Positions 51,220-59,766 of a stretch of DNA of 64,000 nt are shown here, piece after piece; position 1 is the stretch's first letter; each line of letters begins with the position of its first letter. Origin of the DNA: Luoshenia tenuis (GTDB lineage: Bacteria > Bacillota > Clostridia > Christensenellales > GCA-900066905). Where the stretch lies: contig NZ_JACRSO010000001.1 in NCBI RefSeq assembly GCF_014384745.1, forward strand, positions 947,581 through 1,011,580, in the 5' to 3' direction. Made by a program: the position numbers and the translations under genes. Under the pieces are notes generated by a model, which was given only the letters and a program-made list of their open reading frames with translations, made no database searches and had not been told where the DNA came from.

Positions 51220-52149
51220 CTAGTCCGCCAGATCCTCCAGCCAGATCGGCTGGCTAAAGGCCATTTGATAATCCTCGTCCACGCATTGCACCCGCATATA
51301 ACGGTAGCTTGCCTTTACGGGATAGCTTGCCTCATACACCGGCGCGCCGCTAACATTATAAGTAGCGATGGGCGGTATTTCCGCATCGCCCGTATAGCAG
51401 ACGATCCGCCGGCAAGGCGAACTGCGCACCACCAATACCCCATCTTTCACATAGAAACTCTCGATCGATGGACCGGTCGTGGCATAAAAGCGCCCCTCGC
51501 GCAGCGCGTCCGTCAGCGCCCGCGGCGAGTTATCCGCCGCCCAGACCATCATCCAGCCGCCGTCGAACTGGTCGCTTTGATGGGCGTCGTCCGAAGCGAT
51601 GCCATAGACGCGTTTGCCGCTTTTAAGCAGCGCATCCCAAGGCCCCAAGGTATAGCCGATCTCCTTATCCAGAAATATTCCGTTGTTGAATACCTCGATC
51701 GCCCAAAAGCCCTCCAGCGCTTCGTAATCATCCAGCGCCATCTGCGTCCACTCCGGATATGCGATGGCGATCAAATTCTTGCCGCCATCGGTAAACGCGT
51801 CCACCTGGGCCTGCGCCAGGGCGATGTCATCAAAATCCCCCATAGGGAATTCCTGCTCATGCCGGTAGGGTTCCTCTCCAGCGCCAATGCACAACAGATG
51901 GTGCCATACTTTTGCCTCTCCATGACGGATGGTACCGTTCATCTCCATCCCGTTTAGGATCGTGATATCCGGCGAGCTTTTTCTCCAATAACGCTGGTGA
52001 TCGGTAATGGCCATAAAATCATAACCCGCCGCCACATATGCGGCAATGGTCTCCTCTACCGAAAGCGCGCCGTCCGATCTTAGCGTATGCGTATGCAGCG
52101 CGCCCCGGTAAAACTGCCCCTCTCCTGAAAAAGGATGAAAGTCCTTCAC
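51220..52149 (-). CDS. PHP-domain metallohydrolase (CehA/McbA-like)
   Basis: A 309-residue metal-dependent hydrolase. The PHP motifs are HTHTLRSDGALSVEE, AITDHQRYW and YGIASDDAHQSD. The C-terminal part is a beta-rich domain with YRYMRVQCVDED. Such proteins cleave phosphoesters or esters; the substrate is unknown. A GTG at 52149 behind GTGGGGGACAG is the most likely start; a TTG at 52185 would add 12 residues. A candidate promoter lies about 100 bases upstream. It opens the PHP-AKR-GH127 transcript. Confidence 0.82.
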   Translation of the reverse strand: MKDFHPFSGEGQFYRGALHTHTLRSDGALSVEETIAAYVAAGYDFMAITDHQRYWRKSSPDITILNGMEMNGTIRHGEAKVWHHLLCIGAGEEPYRHEQEFPMGDFDDIALAQAQVDAFTDGGKNLIAIAYPEWTQMALDDYEALEGFWAIEVFNNGIFLDKEIGYTLGPWDALLKSGKRVYGIASDDAHQSDQFDGGWMMVWAADNSPRALTDALREGRFYATTGPSIESFYVKDGVLVVRSSPCRRIVCYTGDAEIPPIATYNVSGAPVYEASYPVKASYRYMRVQCVDEDYQMAFSQPIWLEDLAD

Positions 52150-52225
52150 TTCCTGTCCCCCACTTTGTCCTTTTTTCTCGTACAATCAGTATAGCATCCC
52201 ACCAAAGTCCCGCACAATCCAACTA

Positions 52226-52256
52226 TATTTACTAAATAGCTACAGGAATTTGTCAA
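52226..52256 (-). promoter_or_regulatory. candidate promoter with overlapping palindrome
   Basis: TTGACA (52256-52251) on the minus strand, with TAAATA about 19 bases on. The -10 region is part of a perfect palindrome TATTTA-C-TAAATA (52226-52238), a likely operator for the PHP-AKR-GH127 genes. Confidence 0.45.
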
Positions 52257-52286
52257 GTGGGGTATATTTCGCGCTTAGCCGCGAAT

Positions 52287-53537
52287 TTAAGGCGTCACGC
52301 TGGTCCCGTCCGGCAGGCGTGCCGCTGTCCAGCGGGGCGGCTCATGCACGCAGGGGTACTTAGCCGCCGCCTTTTCGTCGATCTCCACGCCCCAGCCGGG
52401 CGCTTCGTTCAGATAAATATAGCCATCGCGCGTTTCGGGCGTCCCCGGGAATACCTCGCGCAGCTGTTCAGAAATATGCGGCCACTCCTGGATGCCGAAA
52501 TTGCGCGTTGCCAGGTCCAAATGGATATTGGCCGCATGGCCAATAGGCGATACATCCGGCGGCCCATGCCAGGCCGTACGCAGGCCAAAGGCCTCGCAAA
52601 CCGCGGCTAGCTTACGTGCCGGCGTCAGCCCGCCGATCTGGCTGATATGGCAGCGGATATAATCGATCAACCGCTCAGAAATCAGCGGCATCCACTCCGT
52701 GGGGTTTACAAACAGTTCGCCCATAGCCAGCGGTATGGCGCTTTGGGCGCGTATCTGACGGAAGTAGGCCACCTGTTCGGGCGGCAGCGCATCTTCCAGG
52801 AAAAACAGGTCATAGGGCTCCAGTGCCTTGGCCAGTTGCACCGCATACTGCGGCGCCAGTCGTTCATGGATATCGTGCAGCAGTTCGACCTGGTCGCCCA
52901 GTTGACTTCGAATATGCTCAAACAACCCCACCGTCGTTTTCATATACTGTTTTGGATCATAATACGCGCCCTCTCGCGGATTTATGGTTTGGTGCAGCCT
53001 TTGATCCCGTCCGCCATAAAGCCCCTGCTGAATGCGCACATGGGTAAAGCCCTGTTCCATAAAGCGCCGCACATTGTCCTCTACCTCAATGGGGTCGCGT
53101 CCGTCGGCGTGCCGGTAAGCCAGCACCCCCTCCCGGCATTTGCCGCCCAAAAGCTGATAGACCGGCATGCCCGCGCGCTTGCCCTTAATATCCCAGAGGG
53201 CCTGATCTACCCCAGAGACCGCGTTATTGAGCACAGGCCCATTGCGCCAATAAGGGTTGACCATGCAAATATGCCAGATGTCCTCGATCTCATCCACATT
53301 GCGTCCCAGGATCAGCGGTTTTAAATAGGTTTCCACAGCGGTTTTAACCGCGGCTGCCCTTTGCGTATAGGTCGCACAACCCAGCCCATACAGCCCCGCA
53401 TCCGATGTGTCGATGCGCACCACCACCAGGTTCGGCCCGGCATAGATCTCCTTGCCCGCTTTACCGGAAGCCTCTCCCTTTTGATCCTGCGGCGGCGCGG
53501 TCATGATGACGCGTACATCCCGAATGGTAACCGGCAT
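52287..53537 (-). CDS. enolase-superfamily dehydratase (ManD/RspA-like)
   Basis: A 416-residue acid-sugar dehydratase of the mandelate racemase group, subgroup D-mannonate dehydratase/RspA. Motifs: NLVVVRIDTSDAGLYGLGCA, YWRNGPVLNNAVSGVDQALW, the metal ligands in LLHDIHERLAP, FLEDALPPEQ and LAMGELFVN, and TAWHGPPDVSPIGHAAN. It likely dehydrates a sugar acid to a 2-keto-3-deoxy acid. RspA-type members can have low or other activities, so the substrate is open. It is the first gene of the sugar cluster and reads into the same direction as the PHP, AKR and GH127 genes. Confidence 0.88.
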   Translation of the reverse strand: MPVTIRDVRVIMTAPPQDQKGEASGKAGKEIYAGPNLVVVRIDTSDAGLYGLGCATYTQRAAAVKTAVETYLKPLILGRNVDEIEDIWHICMVNPYWRNGPVLNNAVSGVDQALWDIKGKRAGMPVYQLLGGKCREGVLAYRHADGRDPIEVEDNVRRFMEQGFTHVRIQQGLYGGRDQRLHQTINPREGAYYDPKQYMKTTVGLFEHIRSQLGDQVELLHDIHERLAPQYAVQLAKALEPYDLFFLEDALPPEQVAYFRQIRAQSAIPLAMGELFVNPTEWMPLISERLIDYIRCHISQIGGLTPARKLAAVCEAFGLRTAWHGPPDVSPIGHAANIHLDLATRNFGIQEWPHISEQLREVFPGTPETRDGYIYLNEAPGWGVEIDEKAAAKYPCVHEPPRWTAARLPDGTSVTP

Positions 53538-53655
53538 CCCGTTTCCCTCCTCATTGTTTTTTATCTATCTTTAAAAACTATTCTACATTCTCCGTGGATA
53601 TCCTTTCATTCAAATGAGATTTTGACAGAATATTTTATTCCTTGCTCCAAAAAGA

Positions 53656-53686
53656 AAAAGGCCGGGGAAATTCCCCGGCCTTTTAA
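53656..53686 (-). terminator. terminator after the SpoIID/SH3 gene
   Basis: The perfect stem AAGGCCGGGG ... CCCCGGCCTT is followed by TTTCTTTTT on the minus strand. Confidence 0.92.
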
Positions 53687-53691
53687 ACCGA

Positions 53692-56600
53692 TCAATCCAA
53701 ATATTGGGCGCTGACGTAGCCGCTTACGCTGCCCGCGCGGATGCGCAACCACTCGCCCAGGTTATCCAAGACCTCGACCTTGGTCCCCCGCGGCAACTGC
53801 CCGGCAATGGGATAGTTGGTGCCCGCGCCCGTGCGCACGTTCAGGGCGGATGCCGTGACCGTCATGGTCTTGCCCACGGCATCTGTATTGATATAATCCG
53901 CGCTGACATAACCCGTCGTCCCATTATAGCGCACTTTGTACCAGCCGCTGGTCGTTTCCAGGATCTCGACCGTCGCCCCATTGGGGATACGCGTTAAAAT
54001 GGAAGCGCTGGTACTGGGGGACGAGCGCAGGTTCAGGCTCGTGGCGTTGACCTTGCCCGTGCTTACCGAAGGCGTGCTGCCGCCCCCGCCTTCGCCCTCC
54101 AGAATGATATATTCGGCGCTGACGTAGCCTACTTGGCCGTTATACTTGACCTTATGCCAGGCGCCGCCCTTCTCAAGAATATCCACCTTTGCTCCCCTGG
54201 GGATACTCCCGATCCTGGATGCGCTGGTGCTGGGGGCAGAGCGCAGGTTCAAACTGCTGGCATTAACGGTGCCGGTTGTGACGACCGTCTCGCCGCCGCC
54301 CTCGCCGGCGATCTTGATATACTCGGCGCTGACATAACCTACCTGGCCATTATATCTGATCTTATGCCAGGCGCCGCCTTTTTCAAGAATATCCACCTTT
54401 GCTCCATTGGGAATACGGGTCAACACCGTTGCACCTGTGCTGGGGGCGGAGCGCATATTCAAGCTGGTAGCGTCCACCGTACCGGTGGCGACCGCCGTAC
54501 CGCCGCCACCGCCGCTGGGCAGCGGGCCCGTCAGACGTACCTCGCTGGTCTTTACATAGCCTGTGTAATCTCCACACACGACATAGTAATAGTTCCCCGA
54601 CTGGTAATAGACCTCTACCAGGTTATCCGGCCCCATCTCGCCGGTGGTAGGTCCACCGCCCGGTCGCGAATAAATATAAACAGGATGGGTCACCGTCGAC
54701 CAACCATAAACAAAGTCCTGTTCAGGCTCCGGTGTGGGCGTAGGCGTAGGTGTCGGCGTGGGTGTCGGCGTCGGCGTGGGTGTCGGCGTAGGCGTAGGTG
54801 TCGGCGTAGGCGTAGGTGTCGGCGTCGGCGTGGGTGTCGGCGTAGGCGTGGGTGTCGGCGTAGGCGTGGGTGTCGGCGTCGGCGTGGGTGTCGGCGTCGG
54901 CGTCGGCGTCGGCGTAGGTGTCGGCGTAGGTGTCGGCTGGGCCACGTCTACAATATCTTTGATATATTGCGCAGAGGCATAACCTACATCGCCATTATAG
55001 CGGACCTTATGCCACTCGCCGCCCTTTTCCAAAATATCTACTTTTGAGCCATTAGGCATACGCGCAACGATCGCTGCGCTCGTGCTGGGCTCTACCCGCA
55101 GCATCAACGCAGACGCATTGACCGTACCGGTCGCGACCACATCACTATCCGGGTTATCCGGCGGCGTGGGCTCCGGCGCATCTGCAATATCCAAATACTC
55201 GGCGCTGACATAGCCGACTCCGCCGTTATACACGATCTTGATCCATTCGGTGCCCTTTTCCAGCACCTCGACGACAGTGCCCTGAGGAATAGTCCCCATA
55301 GAGGCATAATTCGTGCCGGGGCCCTTACGCACATTAAGCGATGATGCCGTTACCGTACCCGTGGGCAGGTTGGGCTGCTCGCCGCCGCCCTCGGGACCCA
55401 GTTCGCCATCCAATACAATATACTCCTTACTGACATATCCCAACACGCCGTTGCAACGGATATAGTACCAATCGCCGGAGGTCGAAATGATCTCTACCGT
55501 TTCACCGCGCGCCAGAGAGCCTACCTTACCGTAACTGGTTCCGGGGCCAGAGCGCATGTTCAGGCTAGAACCTTGGGATACGTTTACCTTGCCCGTACCG
55601 ATGATCGTCACGTTATAATCGGGCTTGTCCGGCTGGGTAATGCCTACCGAACCGATGGAAGCGCCCACAAAGTACAGGTCAAACAGAATCTGCTTGTAGT
55701 TCTTGCCATAATCCCGCGCCATTACCTGGGCGCCACGCTGGCTCATCCCCACACCGTGGCCGTTGCGGCAAATAGTCGCCTTCCAGGCGCTGCCCGCATC
55801 CTCCAGGGTAATCATCCTAAAGTTTACCTTTGATTCAGTATATGCCGCTTTAATATCCTCTCGTACATGCAGGGAGATGGTCTTGGTATAACTCGTACCG
55901 TTAGCCGTGGCACGTATGGTCATCTGCAGTTTCTCAAACTGCCGGTCCGGATTGGTAGAAAAATTGTTACGGGGATTGACCAGCTTAATATCCTGCAACT
56001 CATTGAGCGTAACACCGCTGGTGCTGCAGCCGATAGCCTGCGCCATCTTACCCGCGATCAGGCTGAACTCCGTAGAACTGCGGCTGAGCGTAGAAATGTC
56101 TTTCGGGATCGTCATGGTATACTCCAGCCCTTTGACATTTTTCGCCGCTTCTTTGTCGTACGGATCCTCCTTTACCACAAAGCAGCTAAAATCCCTGGTT
56201 GCACAGCCGCCCGCCCGGGCCGATTCTGTCCAGCCGCCATTGGTGGAGGAATAGTATCCCGGGACTACCGCGCCGTCCAGCATAATCACTTCGCCCTGTG
56301 TCGCATTAACCGCCGTAATACAGTTTCCGTAAGAGGCGTTATACCCACCGTACATCTGCGAGCGGTCATCATCATAAAGGTCATAATAACTGTTGCCGTT
56401 GGAGTTGACGATAGCAATCGTGTACGAGCGCGCGCAGACCGCCTGCGCCTTCATGGCCTCCATCGGCCAGCTATTGCCGATCTCATAGGGCAAAACGCCG
56501 TAAAGATAGTGCTCGATATATACATGGTTGACCAGGGCTACGCCCGAACCGCTGACCCTAAACTCCATGTTGCCGGGGTATTTATTGCCTCCCGCCTGCA

Positions 56601-56943
56601 GCGTACCCATGGCGCCCACGTCGTACTCCTGCATGTAGAAGCTGGAGCCCAGATTAAAGGTGCCCGCGCCGGTCGTCACCTGCAGCTGCCCGCCGCTGTT
56701 GCGTACGGTAATGGTGGATCCGCTTGAAATCTTGATATCGCTGCGCCCAGCAATAGAATATACGCCATTGACCTGTACGGCGATGCTGCCCGGCGTCCCC
56801 AACTGGGTGAGCAGTACGCGTACGGTGCTGTAATCCCGCGCGGCATTCGCCTGATTGCTGGGGAACAGCGGGCAAGCAAAAAATACCGTGATCGCCACCG
56901 CCAAAAAAACCGCAATAATTTTTTTCATCCCGTTTTTCTTCAT
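53692..56943 (-). CDS. secreted SpoIID-type protein with eight SH3-like repeats
   Basis: A 1083-residue exported protein. Signal peptide at about 1-34, then a SpoIID/LytB domain (about 110-440) with the putative lytic-transglycosylase Glu in GVLPYEIGNSWPMEAMKAQA and GHGVGMSQRGAQVMARDYG. Eight bacterial SH3 repeats follow: three, a Thr-Pro linker of about 70 residues, a divergent fourth (YIYSRPGGGP) and four more, each with the pattern SLNxRxxPSTxA ... GYVSAEYI. It probably binds and trims peptidoglycan at the surface. SpoIID acts in engulfment, but this form with SH3 repeats may be vegetative. It is transcribed alone. Confidence 0.92.
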   Translation of the reverse strand: MKKNGMKKIIAVFLAVAITVFFACPLFPSNQANAARDYSTVRVLLTQLGTPGSIAVQVNGVYSIAGRSDIKISSGSTITVRNSGGQLQVTTGAGTFNLGSSFYMQEYDVGAMGTLQAGGNKYPGNMEFRVSGSGVALVNHVYIEHYLYGVLPYEIGNSWPMEAMKAQAVCARSYTIAIVNSNGNSYYDLYDDDRSQMYGGYNASYGNCITAVNATQGEVIMLDGAVVPGYYSSTNGGWTESARAGGCATRDFSCFVVKEDPYDKEAAKNVKGLEYTMTIPKDISTLSRSSTEFSLIAGKMAQAIGCSTSGVTLNELQDIKLVNPRNNFSTNPDRQFEKLQMTIRATANGTSYTKTISLHVREDIKAAYTESKVNFRMITLEDAGSAWKATICRNGHGVGMSQRGAQVMARDYGKNYKQILFDLYFVGASIGSVGITQPDKPDYNVTIIGTGKVNVSQGSSLNMRSGPGTSYGKVGSLARGETVEIISTSGDWYYIRCNGVLGYVSKEYIVLDGELGPEGGGEQPNLPTGTVTASSLNVRKGPGTNYASMGTIPQGTVVEVLEKGTEWIKIVYNGGVGYVSAEYLDIADAPEPTPPDNPDSDVVATGTVNASALMLRVEPSTSAAIVARMPNGSKVDILEKGGEWHKVRYNGDVGYASAQYIKDIVDVAQPTPTPTPTPTPTPTPTPTPTPTPTPTPTPTPTPTPTPTPTPTPTPTPTPTPTPTPTPTPTPTPTPTPTPEPEQDFVYGWSTVTHPVYIYSRPGGGPTTGEMGPDNLVEVYYQSGNYYYVVCGDYTGYVKTSEVRLTGPLPSGGGGGTAVATGTVDATSLNMRSAPSTGATVLTRIPNGAKVDILEKGGAWHKIRYNGQVGYVSAEYIKIAGEGGGETVVTTGTVNASSLNLRSAPSTSASRIGSIPRGAKVDILEKGGAWHKVKYNGQVGYVSAEYIILEGEGGGGSTPSVSTGKVNATSLNLRSSPSTSASILTRIPNGATVEILETTSGWYKVRYNGTTGYVSADYINTDAVGKTMTVTASALNVRTGAGTNYPIAGQLPRGTKVEVLDNLGEWLRIRAGSVSGYVSAQYLD
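54731..54943. repeat. imperfect 6/12-bp tandem repeat encoding (Thr-Pro)n
   Basis: About 210 bases of near-uniform GGTGTCGGCGTA/GGCGTG units in the SpoIID gene. They encode about 35 Thr-Pro pairs on the minus strand. Length change by multiples of six keeps the frame, so strains may differ here; assemblies may also collapse it. Confidence 0.9.
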
Positions 56944-57132
56944 CCTCTACCTTCTCCCAAGTCATAATCTATATCAATATACATACTTTTTCAACGAAGA
57001 TTACACCATATATAGAAATCTCCGCGCTTATGGGGCTTTTATTATTCGACGCAAAATTCTATTTCCCTTTAAATATTAACAAAACTTTACAAATTTGTTA
57101 TAGGTTTAAAATATATCGGCCCGCTATATATT

Positions 57133-57169
57133 AAAAAAACGCGCCCACCGCAAAAGCGGGGGCGCGTTT
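57133..57169 (-). terminator. terminator after the ferredoxin gene
   Basis: Outer arms AAACGCGCCC/GGGCGCGTTT with inner CCGC/GCGG pairing, followed on the minus strand by TTTTTTTAAT. Confidence 0.9.
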
Positions 57170-57184
57170 CGCCTCTAACCGTAA

Positions 57185-57355
57185 TTAGGCCTCCTGGGGA
57201 GCGTCCACCGGGCAAACCTCGGCGCACTGACCGCAGGAAATGCAGGTATCGGCATCGATCACGTAAGAGCTATCCCCCTGCGAAATCGCATTAACGGGGC
57301 ACTCCGCCTCACAAGCACCACAGCTGATGCAGGCATCGCTAATTTTGTAAGCCAT
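57185..57355 (-). CDS. 2[4Fe-4S] ferredoxin
   Basis: A 56-residue electron carrier. Two clusters are coordinated by Cys9, Cys12, Cys15, Cys48 and Cys38, Cys41, Cys44, Cys19 in the usual CxxCxxCxxxCP pattern (CISCGACEAECP and CISCGQCAEVCP). It has an excellent ribosome site (GGGAGGTGA) with ATG at 57355. Clostridial ferredoxins of this size serve pyruvate:ferredoxin oxidoreductase and hydrogenases. A 19-bp palindrome touches its ribosome site. Confidence 0.95.
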   Translation of the reverse strand: MAYKISDACISCGACEAECPVNAISQGDSSYVIDADTCISCGQCAEVCPVDAPQEA

Positions 57356-57369
57356 CTCATTTCACCTCC

Positions 57370-57388
57370 CTTTAGAGTAACTCTAAAG
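57370..57388 (-). promoter_or_regulatory. 19-bp perfect palindrome adjoining the ferredoxin ribosome site
   Basis: CTTTAGAGT-A-ACTCTAAAG. On the mRNA its 3' arm runs straight into AAAGGGAGGTGA, so the hairpin would include the first bases of the ribosome site. A TATAAT at 57420-57415 lies upstream. It may act as an operator or as an RNA switch. Confidence 0.5.
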
Positions 57389-57470
57389 CATTAGCCTTAT
57401 CAATATACAGCGCTATTATAGCAGTTATTCCGCCGAAAAGAAAGGGCCATTTTGCACATTTCTCGTTTGT

Positions 57471-58703
57471 TTAAATCTGGCCGCTGCGGTAGCCGCCCCG
57501 GCGCATCTCTTTTTCGCCCTGACCTTCCGTCTGGCGGGGCTGCTGCGGCCTTTCCGGCCTTGGGCGCGCGCCCTGCGTGCGCGCCTGCTGCGGATGATCC
57601 TGCCGCTTCTCAGGCGCGGGGCCATCCCTGCGCGGCGGCCTTGCCCCGCCCCGGCGGGAACGGTTGCCGCCCCGGCTGCCTCGGCGCTGGCCGGCGGTTT
57701 TTTCCTGGCGCGCCTCGCGTACTTCGCGCGCTTCATGGTTCTCCCCAGCCTCTTTAGCCGGGTGTGCCTCGCGCGGCTCCCGGTTCATCCGCTCGCGCGG
57801 CGGCCTGCGCGGCCCATCCTGATTTTGCGGCCGCGGGGGCCGTTCCGGGCGCGGTTCCTGCTCCTTTTCCCCCTCTGCGCGCCGCTCTACAGGCCCGCGG
57901 TTGATCTCGGCAATGGAATATTCCCTTAAATCAAAGGTCCCGTCCGGTAAGGGGATGCGCACCTTTACCCGCTCGCGCACCAGGTTGTTGCCCAATACCA
58001 GCCCTGCCCCGTCTGGCGTATTGATTTCAGATCCCACGCGCGGCATCTTTTTAATGGTGCGTTCGTAAGTATCCTGCTCGTATTTCAGGCAGCAGATCAG
58101 CCGTCCGCACAGGCCGGAGATCTTGGTGGGATTCAGTGACAGATTCTGCTCTTTGGCCATCTTGATGGATACCGGCTGAAAATCGCCCAGATAAGCGTTA
58201 CAGCACACGATCCGCCCGCAAGGGCCCAATCCCCCCAGCATTTTAGCCTCATCCCGCACGCCGATCTGCCGCAGCTCGATGCGCGCGCGGAAGGTGCCGG
58301 CCAAATCTTTGACCAGCTCACGGAAGTCCACCCGGCCTTCTGCGGTAAAGAAAAAAACGATCTTGCTAGCATCAAAGCTGTATTCCACGTCTACCACGCG
58401 CATATCCAGCCCGTGCTTATCCGCCTTTTGCTGGCAGATCGGCAATGCTTCTTTCTCCTTACGCGCATTATCCGCCACGCGCTGCTCGTCCTCCGCCGTT
58501 GCCAGGCGGACGATCTTTTTCAGCGGCGAGGCGATCTGGCTTTCCTCCACCTCGCGTTTAGAAAGCGCCACCTTGCCCATCTCCACGCCGCGCTGCGTCT
58601 CTACGATGACCGGCTGGCCTACCTCGACCTCCAGCTCCCCCGGATCGAAAAAATAAATTTTGCCCGTCTGTTTAAAACGGACCCCTACGATGGTCGACAT
58701 CAT
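57471..58703 (-). CDS. ricT: PSP1-domain protein RicT/YaaT with basic C-terminal extension
   Basis: A 410-residue protein. Residues 1-280 match YaaT/RicT: VGVRFKQTGKIYFFDPGELE, DEAKMLGGLGPCGRIVCC, and GRLICCLKYEQDTYE, with conserved cysteines for an iron-sulfur site in the Ric complex, which affects RNase Y and sporulation in Bacillus. Residues about 285-410 are a low-complexity tail rich in Arg, Pro, Glu and Gly, absent from Bacillus YaaT. The ATG overlaps the holB stop (ATGA), so the two are translationally coupled. Confidence 0.9.
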   Translation of the reverse strand: MMSTIVGVRFKQTGKIYFFDPGELEVEVGQPVIVETQRGVEMGKVALSKREVEESQIASPLKKIVRLATAEDEQRVADNARKEKEALPICQQKADKHGLDMRVVDVEYSFDASKIVFFFTAEGRVDFRELVKDLAGTFRARIELRQIGVRDEAKMLGGLGPCGRIVCCNAYLGDFQPVSIKMAKEQNLSLNPTKISGLCGRLICCLKYEQDTYERTIKKMPRVGSEINTPDGAGLVLGNNLVRERVKVRIPLPDGTFDLREYSIAEINRGPVERRAEGEKEQEPRPERPPRPQNQDGPRRPPRERMNREPREAHPAKEAGENHEAREVREARQEKTAGQRRGSRGGNRSRRGGARPPRRDGPAPEKRQDHPQQARTQGARPRPERPQQPRQTEGQGEKEMRRGGYRSGQI

Positions 58704-59686
58704 GACATTTCCTCCAATAATTCGGAAAGCATCCGCTCGGCAGCCATGCCTGCGTTCGCATTGCCGGCGATGCGTTTTTGCGTTTCATATACCGTATTCA
58801 TCATACCTTTTAGCTGGCCGGTTGTAAAGAGGCGGGAATTTTTCTCCAGTTCCGCCGCGTAATCCGCGTTCTCCAGTGCCTGGATACCGATCTTCATGCA
58901 CAGCATATCTCGCAGCATGGATAGCCAAAAACCCAACAGCTGCACATTCTCCTCCCTGGCACCCTTAAAAGCGGTAAGCAGCCCCGGTACATCCTGCTTT
59001 TTTAGCTGCGTCACGGCACATAGCTGCCGGTAGGCCCGCTCCCGCCGGGCAAACAGATCATCGTCGCCCACCAGCTCCAGCGCCTTGCCGATACACCCGT
59101 CCGCCATGGCGCAGGCCGCTTCCATCCGCAAGGGATCCGCCTGAGGGGCCCGCTCCTGCAGCACGGTTTTTAAAATCCGGGGCTGAACCCGCTGCATATG
59201 CAAAATCTCGCAGCGCGAGCGCACCGTAGGCAAGATCATCTGCACATTGCCGGTCGTCAAAATAAAGATCGCATATTCCGGCGGCTCTTCCAGGGACTTT
59301 AAAAGGGCGTTTTGGGCCTGCGGCGTCAGTTTATCCGCTTGGGCGATGACAATGATCTTATACCGTCCCTCATAGGGCCTGACGGGCAGGTCCTCCAGTA
59401 ATGTACGGATATCCTCCACGCCATTTTTACCCTTATCAGCCGTAAAAAGCGTATAGTCTGGGTGGTTGCCGCTGGCAAAGCGCACGCAGCACCCGCACCG
59501 GCCGCAGGGGCCCTGTTTGCCCGGCTGCAGGCATAGCAGGGTCTGCGCCCACCAGGCCGCCAGCGTCCGCTTGCCCGAACCCGGCGCCCCACATACCAGA
59601 TAGGCATGCACATGACGCCCGCCCGAAATCTGCCCCATCAATGCAGACTGCAACTGTTCCTGCCCGATCAGCACCGCGCGCACCAT
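58700..59686 (-). CDS. holB: DNA polymerase III delta-prime subunit
   Basis: A 328-residue clamp-loader subunit. Walker A-like GAPGSGKRTLAAWWAQ (about 32-47) and the zinc cluster CGRCGCCVRFASGNHPD (about 62-78) are typical, as is LLKSLEEPPEYAIFIL with the sensor-1 TTGNVQMILPTVRSRCE. The first ATG is very close to the AAAGG site, so a GTG three or twelve bases on may be the true start. It lies between darA and ricT, as in Bacillus (where yaaR intervenes; absent here). Confidence 0.92.
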   Translation of the reverse strand: MVRAVLIGQEQLQSALMGQISGGRHVHAYLVCGAPGSGKRTLAAWWAQTLLCLQPGKQGPCGRCGCCVRFASGNHPDYTLFTADKGKNGVEDIRTLLEDLPVRPYEGRYKIIVIAQADKLTPQAQNALLKSLEEPPEYAIFILTTGNVQMILPTVRSRCEILHMQRVQPRILKTVLQERAPQADPLRMEAACAMADGCIGKALELVGDDDLFARRERAYRQLCAVTQLKKQDVPGLLTAFKGAREENVQLLGFWLSMLRDMLCMKIGIQALENADYAAELEKNSRLFTTGQLKGMMNTVYETQKRIAGNANAGMAAERMLSELLEEMS

Positions 59687-59699
59687 CCTTTCTTTTACA

Positions 59700-59731
59700 A
59701 TAATACGGCCGCCATGTTTGGCGGCCGTATT
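59700..59731 (-). terminator. possible terminator between darA and holB
   Basis: The eleven-base stem ATACGGCCGCC ... GGCGGCCGTAT is followed on the minus strand by TATTG only, so it is a weak or partial terminator. Confidence 0.45.
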
Positions 59732-59766
59732 TCACTTCATCGGTTGATCTCCCTTGTACAAAGGGA

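Noticed and set aside
54731..54943. Possible CRISPR array
   Set aside because: The units are 6-12 bp with no spacers; this is a coding microsatellite.
54734..54982. Plus-strand frame encoding a (Val-Gly)n protein
   Set aside because: It is only the complement of the Thr-Pro repeat in the SpoIID gene.
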